A stretch of 32,430 nucleotides of DNA from an uncultured Bacteriovoracaceae bacterium (GTDB lineage Bacteria > Bdellovibrionota > Bacteriovoracia > Bacteriovoracales > Bacteriovoracaceae). A program made the position numbers and the translations under genes. Of this stretch, positions 22,651-31,167 are shown piece after piece. The notes beneath the pieces are model-generated. The model saw only the letters and a program-made list of their open reading frames with translations. It had not been told where the DNA came from and did not search any database. Numbering within the stretch: the stretch's first letter is position 1; each line of letters opens with the position of its first letter. Where the stretch lies: NCBI GenBank assembly GCA_938017795.1, contig CALIJZ010000064.1, forward strand, positions 1 through 32,430. Reading direction: 5' to 3'.

Positions 22651-22688
22651 GCCTACCCACATTTCTTGCTGAGGTAGGCATTTTTTTT
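22651..22688 (+). terminator. Rho-independent terminator
   Basis: GCCTACC (22651-22657) and GGTAGGC (22673-22679) form a perfect 7-bp GC-rich stem, followed by a run of eight T (22681-22688). It begins 8 bases after the stop of the small exported protein gene. Confidence 0.92.
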
Positions 22689-22789
22689 CTCACTTTTAAA
22701 ATCTAAATGTCTGTATATTATTCAGGGTTCATTGAATTGCTTCTCAGTTTACGCTACTATGCGTTATCTTTGAGCTTAAAGGAGCAAAC

Positions 22790-23935
22790 TTGAAAGTTTA
22801 TATATTATCCATTTTTATAATTTTTTCAGGACTCTCTTATAGTGCTAATCAAAAAAGTCTAATGATTAAGGCCAAAAGCTCCAAAAATCAAAAGAACTAT
22901 CAATTAGAAATCATCGAGTTTCTTAACAAAGTAGATGGGAAGCAGGGGGAAGTTCTTCTATTTGTTCCTGGGTATTTTCAAAATGCATATTCTTGGGATC
23001 TCTTACCTGAAAAAGGTATTTCAATTGTTGATTATCTTTCAAAGAAGTATCCATTTAAGTTTTACTCTCTTCAGCCTAACGGAATTGGTAAGTCTGATTA
23101 TGTTAAAAGAAGTGATACAGATGATATTGCAATTGATGATATTGATCATGCAGTTAAGTTTCTAGAAAAAAAATATAAAAAGAAAATTTATCTTTTTGGT
23201 CATTCTAATGGCTCAATAACTCTTCAGGCTTATCTAGGGGGATTAAAGAGAGGAAATAGTTACACTAAAAATAAACGTGGGAAAATTAAGACTCGCTCAG
23301 CTAATTATTTCAGTGAATCTTTAGCTAAAAAGAGACAGACTAAAATTAAGGCAGTTGGATTATCTGCTGGAAATATTTGCATGACAGATGCTGATGATGG
23401 AACTCAACTTGATAGTCTTTCAAAGTTTGGAGTTAGAATCAAAGCAATTAATAAAAGATTAGGTTGGATCAATGCTAAAATTTTAACGAGGTTTTTATCT
23501 CCAACTAGAGGTCCTTTTAAAAAGTGGTCTCTAGCTTATCATAAATTTTGGGAATTCTTATATCACAGAGATAATGTTTCTGAAGAAGCAATGAAGGCCC
23601 TGTATGATAAAACTCTTTCCGGAACTAGTGCACCTACTTTAGTGCAATATAGTGAAGGAGTAGTTTCTGGTTGTATTAGAAACACCTCAGGACAAACTTA
23701 TCAAGAAGGATTAAAGAATATAAATATTCCTGCATTTCAAATGACTTATAGTTTAGATCCGATGGCCGTTCCGGAGTTTACAAAAAAAGATGACTTTGAT
23801 CATATCAACTCTTTAGATAAAGAATTTATTGCTTTTGAAAATCAAGGGCATGAAGATTTCATGATGAACGCAAAATATCATAAAAACCTAGACTGGTTGT
23901 TTGATAGATTTATGAAATACTCTGTTAAGAAATAG
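22790..23935 (+). CDS. Exported alpha/beta hydrolase
   Basis: A TTG start with AAAGGAG 5 bases upstream gives a signal peptide (MKVYILSIFIIFSGLSYS). The oxyanion segment VPGYFQNAYSWD is followed by the nucleophile elbow GHSNGS (Ser139) and a late His in ENQGHEDFM, with an Asp candidate in SLDPMAVPEF. The length of 381 reflects a cap insertion of about 100 residues between strands. It probably hydrolyses an ester or lipid outside the cytoplasm; the substrate is unknown. A 7-bp inverted repeat follows the gene at 23964-23982. Confidence 0.85.
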   Translation: MKVYILSIFIIFSGLSYSANQKSLMIKAKSSKNQKNYQLEIIEFLNKVDGKQGEVLLFVPGYFQNAYSWDLLPEKGISIVDYLSKKYPFKFYSLQPNGIGKSDYVKRSDTDDIAIDDIDHAVKFLEKKYKKKIYLFGHSNGSITLQAYLGGLKRGNSYTKNKRGKIKTRSANYFSESLAKKRQTKIKAVGLSAGNICMTDADDGTQLDSLSKFGVRIKAINKRLGWINAKILTRFLSPTRGPFKKWSLAYHKFWEFLYHRDNVSEEAMKALYDKTLSGTSAPTLVQYSEGVVSGCIRNTSGQTYQEGLKNINIPAFQMTYSLDPMAVPEFTKKDDFDHINSLDKEFIAFENQGHEDFMMNAKYHKNLDWLFDRFMKYSVKK

Positions 23936-23963
23936 TTTTTCTCACTTAATAATTTAAAAATTT

Positions 23964-23982
23964 GGAAAATCAAATATTTTCC
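23964..23982. repeat. Perfect 7-bp inverted repeat before the GreA-like gene
   Basis: GGAAAAT (23964-23970) and ATTTTCC (23976-23982) flank CAAAT, 15 bases before the GTG start of the next gene. Without a T run it is not a standard terminator, so an operator or an mRNA hairpin that limits translation is possible. Confidence 0.4.
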
Positions 23983-23996
23983 GCAATACTTACTAA

Positions 23997-24473
23997 GTGA
24001 AAGAAAACGATCTCATAAAAAATGAATTAATTAAAATTTGTAAGCAAAGCCTTAATGAAGCTAAATCTGTATCAAAACGATCTAAGGACTCGGTTCAAAC
24101 AGGTGATCTAAAATCTGATGGAAAGTATGATACCCGAGCTGTAGAAGCTTCCTATTTAGCCGGTGCTCAATTAAAAAGAGTTCAAGAAATTGAAGGCGAA
24201 CTGGAACTATTAGAAGAAATGAGAACTGACTTAGATACTTTAACTGTCTCTGTTGGGTCAATTCTAGAGTTAGAACTTGATGGAAAATCAAAAAAGTATT
24301 TTCTCTCATCAGCTCGAGGCGGTTCATTATTGGAAGTTAATAATACTATTTATCTTGTGATTTCAGTATTTTCTCCTATTGGTAATTCTGTTGTTAATCA
24401 AAGTGTTGGAGATGAGGTTGAAGTTGAGTTAAAAAACGGATCTAGAATATATAAAATACTTTCGATACAATAA
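23997..24473 (+). CDS. GreA/GreB-like transcript cleavage factor family protein
   Basis: A helical hairpin N-terminus carries an acidic turn (GDLKSDGKYDTRA, about residues 37-49). It is followed by a C-terminal FKBP-like GreA/B segment (SPIGNSVVNQSVGDEVEVEL, about 125-144). The length of 158 equals GreA. The spacing of the acidic residues differs from classical GreA, so this is probably a paralogue rather than the housekeeping factor. The start is a GTG with a weak ribosome site. It leads an apparent operon, 3 bases before the transglutaminase-like gene. Binding in the RNA polymerase secondary channel is family knowledge. Confidence 0.75.
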   Translation: MKENDLIKNELIKICKQSLNEAKSVSKRSKDSVQTGDLKSDGKYDTRAVEASYLAGAQLKRVQEIEGELELLEEMRTDLDTLTVSVGSILELELDGKSKKYFLSSARGGSLLEVNNTIYLVISVFSPIGNSVVNQSVGDEVEVELKNGSRIYKILSIQ

Positions 24474-24476
24474 GAC

Positions 24477-25127
24477 GTGCAAAAGTATTTACAAGACACA
24501 TATTTTATAGATTTCAAACATCCTGTTGTTCAAGCAGAACTTGATGATCTTGATAAGTCCTTATCAATTAAGAACCAATGTATTTATTTATATAACAAAG
24601 TTCGAGATGGATATAAATATTATCCTTATTATATGGATATACGAAAACCAGCAATGAAGGCCAGCTATCAAGCTTCTCAATCAAGAGGTTATTGCACGCA
24701 GAAAGCAATTTTATTAGTAGCTCTTTATAGGGCCATCTCTGTGCCAGCTAGATTACAATTTTTTATTGTAAGAAATCACCTTGGAACAGGTAAGTTAGAA
24801 GAAATTTTAAAAACAGATAAGATTGTTTTTCATGCAGGTTTACAAGTTTACTTAAATCAAACATGGATCAAATTATCACCTGCTTTTGATGCTTCATTAT
24901 GTTCAAAATTAAAGGTAAAGCCTCTCGATTTTGATGGAACCAATGATGCCATTTTCCAAGAATTTGATAGCTCTGATAGCTCAACTTATATGGAATATAT
25001 TCATGATTATGGTGAATTTGCTGATTTTCCATATGAGTTTGCTCTAGAGGAGTTAAAAAAGTATTATCCGCATGTTTTTGACGAATCAATACCAGAGAGT
25101 GAAAGAAAAGTTTTTAAACATTGGTGA
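24477..25127 (+). CDS. Transglutaminase-like (papain-fold) protein
   Basis: The catalytic triad is visible: Cys73 in RGYCTQKAILLVALYRA, His119 in FHAGLQVYLNQTW and Asp138 in LSPAFDAS. The 216-residue protein has no signal peptide and so is cytoplasmic. A GTG start lies 3 bases after the preceding stop, and the PPTase gene follows by 3 bases. Transglutaminase-like proteins of this sort may act as proteases, peptide-bond hydrolases or acyltransferases; the substrate is not evident. The placement between a Gre-like and a PPTase gene is unusual. Confidence 0.85.
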   Translation: MQKYLQDTYFIDFKHPVVQAELDDLDKSLSIKNQCIYLYNKVRDGYKYYPYYMDIRKPAMKASYQASQSRGYCTQKAILLVALYRAISVPARLQFFIVRNHLGTGKLEEILKTDKIVFHAGLQVYLNQTWIKLSPAFDASLCSKLKVKPLDFDGTNDAIFQEFDSSDSSTYMEYIHDYGEFADFPYEFALEELKKYYPHVFDESIPESERKVFKHW

Positions 25128-25130
25128 GTA

Positions 25131-25811
25131 ATGATTTATAAAGAAAAGTTTTCACTTTTAGGATTGGAATTTGATAATACAAATATCTTGAAATTATTTG
25201 AAAAAATATTTCCAAACTTAGAATATGAAACATGTTTTTTATCTGGTTGGAGTGAAGTTAGAAAAAAAGAATTTTTATTGGCTCGAAATCTAGCTTTAGA
25301 GTTAATAAATAAAGCAGGTGATTATGAAACTAATCTTATCCGTCTTGAAGATGGACAATGTTTATGGCCCAATAATTTAACTGGTTCAATTTCACATACT
25401 CTTGATAAGAAAACTCATGATTTTAATTGTATCGTAATTATTGGAACTGAAGGGGAGTTACTTGGAGTTGATATTGAATCTATTGAAAGGTTTGATGAAT
25501 TAGATCCAAGGATCTTTATTAATGATGACGAAAAAATTATTTTAAATAAAACTGATATTGAAAAAAAAATATTATATTCAATCATTTTTTCTTCTAAGGA
25601 ATCAATATATAAAGCTATCTATCCTCTTTATTTAGAATATTTTGGATTTGACTCTGCTACTGTCAATGAATTTACTCAACTCTCTGATGACTCCTATAAA
25701 ACGGAGTTTGTTTTATCTAAGAAGATAACTGACAGCATCGCTCTGAAACATGTCGAAGTTATATGTCAGATTGGAGAGCGTTTAGTAATTACTGAATTCG
25801 TTGGAAGCTGA
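25131..25811 (+). CDS. 4'-phosphopantetheinyl transferase (EntD/Sfp-type)
   Basis: The conserved series is complete. KKEFLLARNLALELI (about 45-59) is followed by WPNNLTGSISHT (79-90), GVDIE with metal residues Asp114 and Glu116, and FSSKESIYKAIYP (153-165; Glu157, Lys161). The length of 226 is typical of this type, distinct from AcpS. It transfers phosphopantetheine from CoA to carrier proteins of polyketide, nonribosomal-peptide or lipid pathways. No carrier protein or megasynthase lies in the window, so its target is elsewhere. It is the third gene of a close-packed operon. Confidence 0.9.
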   Translation: MIYKEKFSLLGLEFDNTNILKLFEKIFPNLEYETCFLSGWSEVRKKEFLLARNLALELINKAGDYETNLIRLEDGQCLWPNNLTGSISHTLDKKTHDFNCIVIIGTEGELLGVDIESIERFDELDPRIFINDDEKIILNKTDIEKKILYSIIFSSKESIYKAIYPLYLEYFGFDSATVNEFTQLSDDSYKTEFVLSKKITDSIALKHVEVICQIGERLVITEFVGS

Positions 25812-25955
25812 AAAAGAAGTCACTATTATAATCTCTTTTTTTTATCATCATTAGTTTAACTTTTATTCTTGGTTGTACTAACCAAAAAGCTCGTTTATGG
25901 TTGCGATACTCTCGCTTCAGAAGCATTTTGTAGTGCCTGGGACGCAATTCAATAG
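25808..25955 (+). pseudogene. Broken small lipoprotein gene
   Basis: From a CTG overlapping the PPTase stop, the frame reads KKKSLL, an in-frame TAA (25829-25831), then SLFFIIISLTFILGC with a lipobox-like ILGC. It then needs a one-base shift to read CDTLASEAFCSAWDAIQ and a stop at 25955. One nonsense change and one frameshift would explain it. The remnant looks like an entericidin-style short lipoprotein or the start of a longer one. The rest of this gap (25956-26070) holds a small CTCTC/GAGAG hairpin near 25985-25997 and the ribosome site of the kinase. Confidence 0.45.
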
Positions 25956-26070
25956 TAATTTTCGATTATTTCTAACAGATACAGCTCTCTCAAGAGAGGT
26001 CTTTACTGACTCATCATAAAATAAATGTTAAAATTGCGGGTATCGCTTTAAATGATAAAGAGGAGTTTCT

Positions 26071-27078
26071 TTGAAAACAATTGATGTTTATGCCCTAGGT
26101 AATGCTTTAGTGGATTCAGAATTTCAAGTTGAACCAGAATTTCTTAAAGATTCTAAAATTGAAAAAGGGTTAATGACTCTGATTGATAAGAAAAGAGTTG
26201 CAGCTTTAACTGATTTAATAAAAGAACCACCCCACAAAAGAGTCTCGGGTGGATCAGCAGCTAATACCGTGATTGCTCTTTCTCAACTTGGCGGCAGTGG
26301 GTTTTATGCTTGTAAAGTTAATAACGATGAAGATGGAAAGTTTTATATTTCAGATCTTAAAAAAAATGGTGTTGAATTTTCTGACCTATCAATAGCTGAA
26401 ACAAAAGAACCTACTGGTAAGTGCATGGTTTTTGTTACACCTGATGCTGACAGAACAATGAATACTTTTTTAGGAGCATCAGCTGGATTTTCTGAAAAAG
26501 AATGTGAGTTTGATGAAATTCAAAATTCGAACTATTTATATGTTGAAGGTTATTTAGTAACTTCTCCAGCAGCTATTAAAGCTGTCAAAAAATCAATGAA
26601 AGTAGCTAGAGAGCATAAAGTAAAGACTGCCTTTACTTTATCTGATCCTGGAATTGTAGCTGGTTTTAAGGCCCAATTTTTAGATCTTTTAAGTGAACCA
26701 GTTGATTTATTATTTTGTAATGAAAGTGAAGCGATGAGTTTAACTGATACAAAAGATGTCGACGCTGCTTTTGAAGCTCTTAAGAAATTTACTCATACCT
26801 TTGCTATTACAACTGGCGGGGAAGGATCAATTGTTTTTGATGGAAATGAGCGAATCGACATAGCTGGTCATGATGTTAAGGCCATTGATACAAATGGAGC
26901 TGGGGATATGTATGCGGGAGCATTTATGTTTGCACTTAGTCAGGATAAAACTTTTGAAGATGCTGGTAAATTAGCTAGCTTCCTTTCATCAAAAATCGTA
27001 ACAGTTTATGGCCCAAGAGTTGAAAAAGGTGAAATGAGAACTTTTATTAATGCTTTCAAGGATAAAATCAAGAAATAA
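26071..27078 (+). CDS. PfkB-family sugar/nucleoside kinase
   Basis: A TTG start has AGAGGAG about 5 bases upstream. The N-terminal PfkB signature is GGSAANTVIALSQLGG (about residues 59-74) and the C-terminal one is DTNGAGDMYAGAF (about 271-283) with the catalytic Asp in GAGD. The length of 335 and the GSAANT segment resemble the adenosine-kinase-like and ribokinase-like branch. The substrate cannot be decided by eye; adenosine or another nucleoside is a fair guess. It lies 12 bases before asnS and is probably co-transcribed. Confidence 0.9.
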   Translation: MKTIDVYALGNALVDSEFQVEPEFLKDSKIEKGLMTLIDKKRVAALTDLIKEPPHKRVSGGSAANTVIALSQLGGSGFYACKVNNDEDGKFYISDLKKNGVEFSDLSIAETKEPTGKCMVFVTPDADRTMNTFLGASAGFSEKECEFDEIQNSNYLYVEGYLVTSPAAIKAVKKSMKVAREHKVKTAFTLSDPGIVAGFKAQFLDLLSEPVDLLFCNESEAMSLTDTKDVDAAFEALKKFTHTFAITTGGEGSIVFDGNERIDIAGHDVKAIDTNGAGDMYAGAFMFALSQDKTFEDAGKLASFLSSKIVTVYGPRVEKGEMRTFINAFKDKIKK

Positions 27079-27090
27079 TAGGACCTCTCT

Positions 27091-28479
27091 ATGAAAAGAA
27101 CTCCAATAAAAGAAATATTTAGAAATAATGAAACTCTTATAAACCAAACAGTCTTGGTCAAAGGATGGGTAAAGTCTTTAAGAAAATCAAAAGCTTTCTC
27201 GTTTGTTGTTTTAAATGATGGGTCTTGTTTTCAAGATCTACAAATTATTGTAGATGATACAGCTCCCAATTATGAAGAAATTTCAACTTCTATTGCAGGA
27301 ACCTGTATGAGCATTGAAGGTTTAATTGTTGAATCTGGTGGAAAGCAGGCCATTGAGATGCAAGGAAAAAAACCTGAAGTTATTGGAAAAGTCGCTCAAG
27401 ACTATCCGCTACAGAAAAAAAAGACTTCTTTAGAGTTTTTAAGAGATATCGCCCACGTTAGGGCCAGAACAAATACACTTTCAGCAGTATTTAGAGTAAG
27501 GCATCACCTTGCTCAAGCAACACATAAGTTTTTCTCCGACCAAGGTTTTTATTATATCCATACTCCACTAATAACTGCTTCTGATGCTGAAGGAGCTGGA
27601 GAATTATTTAGAGTTAGTACTTTAGATGATAAGAACCCTCCAAAGACTGAAGCTGGAGCTGTAGATTATTCAAAAGATTATTTTGGTGCTGAAACATTTC
27701 TTGCTTGCACTGGTCAACTTGAAGCTGAGAGCTTAGCTCTTGCTATGGGATCAGTTTATACATTTGGACCAACTTTTAGATCAGAAAATTCTCATACTTC
27801 AAGGCATCTTTCTGAATTTTGGATGGTTGAGCCTGAAGTAGCCTTTGCTGATCTTGATGATGTAGCTGATCTTGGAGCTCGCTATATTCAATACATGATC
27901 AACTATGCTTTTGAGCATTGTCCTGATGAGCTAGCATTTTTTGAAAAACAATATGCTAAAGATTTATCTGAAACTCTTAAACATGTTGCAAGCTCAGAGT
28001 TTAAAAAAATTACTTACACTGAAGCGATCGATATTTTATTAAAATCTCAAAAGAAATTTGATTTTAAAGTTGAGTGGGGAGTAGATCTTCAAACTGAACA
28101 TGAGAGATTTATAACCGAAGAGCATTTTAAAGCGCCAGTTATCGTTACTGATTACCCCAAAGACATTAAGGCATTTTATATGAAGCTAAATGAAGATGGG
28201 AAGACAGTTAGAGCAATGGATATACTTGTTCCAGGAGTAGGAGAGATCATTGGTGGATCGCAAAGAGAAGATGATTTTGAGACTTTGAAAGCTCGAATTA
28301 AAAGTTGTGGTTTAGAAGAATCAGATTATGATTGGTACCTTGATCTACGTCGATTTGGTGGAGCTCCACACTCTGGTTTTGGTTTAGGATTTGAAAGGGC
28401 CATTATGTATATAACTGGGATGAGTAATATTCGAGATGTGATTGCATTTCCTAGATTCCCAGGAAATGCTAAGTTTTAG
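27091..28479 (+). CDS. asnS: Asparaginyl-tRNA synthetase
   Basis: An OB-fold anticodon domain (VLVKGWVKSLRKSKAFSFVV, then NDGSCFQDLQII) is followed by the class II core. Motif 2 reads GPTFRSENSHTSRHLSEFWM and motif 3 GGAPHSGFGLGFERAIMYITG. The ending MSNIRDVIAFPRFPGNAKF is the AsnRS form. Length 462, as usual. It attaches asparagine to tRNA-Asn in the cytoplasm. Its stop overlaps the tail of a convergent gene by 4 bases. Confidence 0.98.
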   Translation: MKRTPIKEIFRNNETLINQTVLVKGWVKSLRKSKAFSFVVLNDGSCFQDLQIIVDDTAPNYEEISTSIAGTCMSIEGLIVESGGKQAIEMQGKKPEVIGKVAQDYPLQKKKTSLEFLRDIAHVRARTNTLSAVFRVRHHLAQATHKFFSDQGFYYIHTPLITASDAEGAGELFRVSTLDDKNPPKTEAGAVDYSKDYFGAETFLACTGQLEAESLALAMGSVYTFGPTFRSENSHTSRHLSEFWMVEPEVAFADLDDVADLGARYIQYMINYAFEHCPDELAFFEKQYAKDLSETLKHVASSEFKKITYTEAIDILLKSQKKFDFKVEWGVDLQTEHERFITEEHFKAPVIVTDYPKDIKAFYMKLNEDGKTVRAMDILVPGVGEIIGGSQREDDFETLKARIKSCGLEESDYDWYLDLRRFGGAPHSGFGLGFERAIMYITGMSNIRDVIAFPRFPGNAKF

Positions 28480-28841
28480 TGTCGAATGAACCAACCTTCA
28501 GCACTTCTAATTTCTGAGTCATAGATCTCAGGACTTAATAAGCAAAATCTTACGTTTTTATTAAATCCTGGAAAGTCATTTTTAAACTTCTTCAAGCCAC
28601 TTAAAATTTCGTTTTCTTGATCCGTTCTATAACTTATTCCTTCAAAGTTTATATTATAATATACAGGAGGAGAGTCTTGAAGAGCATCGGTAATCTCATA
28701 TTTCATTGCAATAAATTGGTTTGCTCTAACATCACTATAACTTTTTATCTGGGCGAAGCAAATTTCCGCGTTATCATCTAAGCTTGATGTGTGAGAAGTT
28801 AATGAAAAAGTAAATAATAGAGCTAAGCATAATTTAATCAT
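28476..28841 (-). CDS. Small exported protein, family unknown
   Basis: AAAAGGT lies before the ATG. A signal peptide (MIKLCLALLFTFSLTSHTS) is followed by about 100 residues with two cysteines (near 28 and 99) likely to pair. No family is recognised. It overlaps asnS tail-to-tail by 4 bases. The 287 bases between its start and the next gene at 29129 hold no gene or clear element beyond the two divergent promoters expected there. Confidence 0.7.
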   Translation of the reverse strand: MIKLCLALLFTFSLTSHTSSLDDNAEICFAQIKSYSDVRANQFIAMKYEITDALQDSPPVYYNINFEGISYRTDQENEILSGLKKFKNDFPGFNKNVRFCLLSPEIYDSEIRSAEGWFIRH

Positions 28842-29128
28842 CTTTGTACCTTTTTAACTTGAAGATAGTCAGTATTAGCATTTTTAGTTGTAGGTTTAAA
28901 TATTATTATTTTTGTTATGTAAAAAATTCATATCTTCGATATTGACCATTTAAAATGAATAATCACGATTTTGAATAAATAATTTGATCTAGGCAACACT
29001 TAGAAATAAGTTATCTCCAATAAATTATAGGGCCATAGTAAAAAATGCCGAAAAATATTCTCATATCTCATACTCGAGCTAAAGCTTAGGTGTGATGACC
29101 CGATAAATTATTAAACGAGGATAGTATT

Positions 29129-31102
29129 ATGATTAAAAGTTTATCAGAATTTAGGTTTTTCAAGTCTTTTAGGATTCCATTGAATTCAAGTGATGATGTT
29201 CGCTATTCTGTTACAAAAGAAGATTTGTATTCAGAGCGAGGAGAGTTTCTAGATGATGTGCAGATTTTAGATGTCAGTACAACTGGGCTTGGATTAAAAA
29301 CTAAAGCAAGATTAAAATTAGATGATTCAATTGCTGTTTCTATTAGTTATAAAAGACTTCGTTTTGATATAAGTTGTAAAGTTGTAAGAGTTTTTTCTGG
29401 TCATTTCAATGACCCTGCAATGCATTACGGAGTTGAAGTTAGTGATGAAGATGATCTTTTTAATATGAAAAGATTCATTGATCAATTAATTACAAACTTT
29501 AATCAAGAAAGAGTAAAAGATAGTTTAAGAAAAATCGCACTTGCTGAATTTAATGAAGATTTAACTGAGGGTTTTGAAATGCTCTCACTTATGCTGTCAC
29601 TTTATAAAGATATTATGAATTTTTCACAACAAGAAGGATTTATTGATTCTATCTTGGAAGAGAGTCTAAGAATTTTAAATGCCCAACGTGGAGTTGTTTA
29701 TCTTATTAATACAGAAGAGAATCAACTAGAAGCTAAGCATGCGATTGGAGTTGAGAAAAGTAAATTAAGATTTGATTATAGAAAAGGTGTCGCAGGTTCT
29801 GTTTATACAACTACAAGTGCTCTTAATATTGATAAGGGTCATGAGAAAATGAAGTTTTTTGAAAAACTAGATAAAAAACTTGGAGTTGAAACAACTTCAG
29901 TAATATGTCATCCAATTTTTAATAAGCAAGATAAACCAATTGGTGTTATTGAAATTATTAATAAGAAAAACTCTGAAAGATTTTCCGATGAAGATGGGAA
30001 AGTAATGAGGTTCTTAAGCCTAATATTCTCTAGCTTCTTTAGACAATATGATCCAGTTTCAGAGAAATCTCTTATTAGAAGATTTAGTGCTCCAAATCCA
30101 AGAGCTTTAATTTGGATTGGTAGATCGGAACAAACTACAGAATTAAGAAAGTGTATTTTAAAAGTAAAAGATCTCTCAGATCCATTAACTATTTTTGGAG
30201 AAAGAGGCGTTGGTAAAAGATTATATGCAAAGATTTTACATAAGGAAGGAAATAGGGGACTTAAGGATTACGCTGTCATCAATTTCACAACAATGGAAGA
30301 TTCAGAAATTCTTGAAAAATTAACTGGCGAAAATGGATATTTTACTCAATGTCACGGAGGCACAATTACATTTAGTGACTTTCATAAGGCCTCTAAAGAG
30401 ATTCAGAAAACTCTTATTACTCATATTCAATCTAATATGGCTTTACCAAAAGAAGATATGGTTCGATTTATTTTTACTACTCAAGTCTTACCATTAGATT
30501 TAAGAAGAGATGGTAATATAACAAATGAATTCTTTGATGTTTTAAATGAAAATATTGTAAATATTCTTCCAATTAGAGAAAGAAAAAAAGATGTTAGAGA
30601 GCTTTTAGATTATTTTCTTTCTAAAGAGTGTCAAACTCAAGGTTACTTACAAAAAGTATTCTCAACTGAAATTAAAGAGAAATTAGCAGAATATGAATGG
30701 CCAGGAAATGTGACAGAGTTAATGACTGCAGTTGCAAGACTAGTGCGATTTAATACAAAAAACCACGTGATTACAGAAGTAGATGATAAGGTTATCTCTA
30801 TTTTACAAAAGCCTATGGATGTTAGAATTTCTTCAGAGATCCCTTTTGTGAATGATTCTTCTCTTAAGTTAAAAGAGAGAGTGTTATTAGTAGAAAGAGA
30901 GTTGATCCTAGCCGAGATTAAACAAGTTAAAGGGAATAAATCAAAAGCAGCTAAACTAATGGGAATTAGTCGAGAAGCTTTAAGAAAGAAACTTATTGCC
31001 TGTAATAAGGTCCACGAGAAGGTTCAAGAGCTTGCTAAAGAGAGAAAATCTAAAGGAATTGATGAGGAAACAGCTGTCATCGAACTATCTAAAGTAGCTT
31101 AA
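29129..31102 (+). CDS. PilZ-GAF-AAA(degenerate)-Fis regulator, sigma-54-activator-like
   Basis: Domain order: PilZ-like (about 22-125; DVSTTG at 48-53 matches D-x-S-x-x-G, but the RxxxR arm is not clear), GAF (about 165-305), AAA+ of the NtrC type (about 325-560) and a Fis-type HTH (583-625: GNKSKAAKLMGISREALRKKL). The AAA+ domain is altered: Walker A is GERGVGKR, Walker B reads GGTITFSDFH instead of GGTLFLDE, and the GAFTGA loop that contacts sigma-54 is missing. EYEWPGNVTEL retains the sensor II region. It therefore may bind DNA and sense c-di-GMP or a GAF ligand without remodelling sigma-54 polymerase. GAGG precedes the ATG. Confidence 0.85.
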   Translation: MIKSLSEFRFFKSFRIPLNSSDDVRYSVTKEDLYSERGEFLDDVQILDVSTTGLGLKTKARLKLDDSIAVSISYKRLRFDISCKVVRVFSGHFNDPAMHYGVEVSDEDDLFNMKRFIDQLITNFNQERVKDSLRKIALAEFNEDLTEGFEMLSLMLSLYKDIMNFSQQEGFIDSILEESLRILNAQRGVVYLINTEENQLEAKHAIGVEKSKLRFDYRKGVAGSVYTTTSALNIDKGHEKMKFFEKLDKKLGVETTSVICHPIFNKQDKPIGVIEIINKKNSERFSDEDGKVMRFLSLIFSSFFRQYDPVSEKSLIRRFSAPNPRALIWIGRSEQTTELRKCILKVKDLSDPLTIFGERGVGKRLYAKILHKEGNRGLKDYAVINFTTMEDSEILEKLTGENGYFTQCHGGTITFSDFHKASKEIQKTLITHIQSNMALPKEDMVRFIFTTQVLPLDLRRDGNITNEFFDVLNENIVNILPIRERKKDVRELLDYFLSKECQTQGYLQKVFSTEIKEKLAEYEWPGNVTELMTAVARLVRFNTKNHVITEVDDKVISILQKPMDVRISSEIPFVNDSSLKLKERVLLVERELILAEIKQVKGNKSKAAKLMGISREALRKKLIACNKVHEKVQELAKERKSKGIDEETAVIELSKVA

Positions 31103-31167
31103 ATTATTAGGATCAGGGTTTAAAATCTATCTTAAATATTCTAGAGTGCTAATACAGAGGCAAAGCT

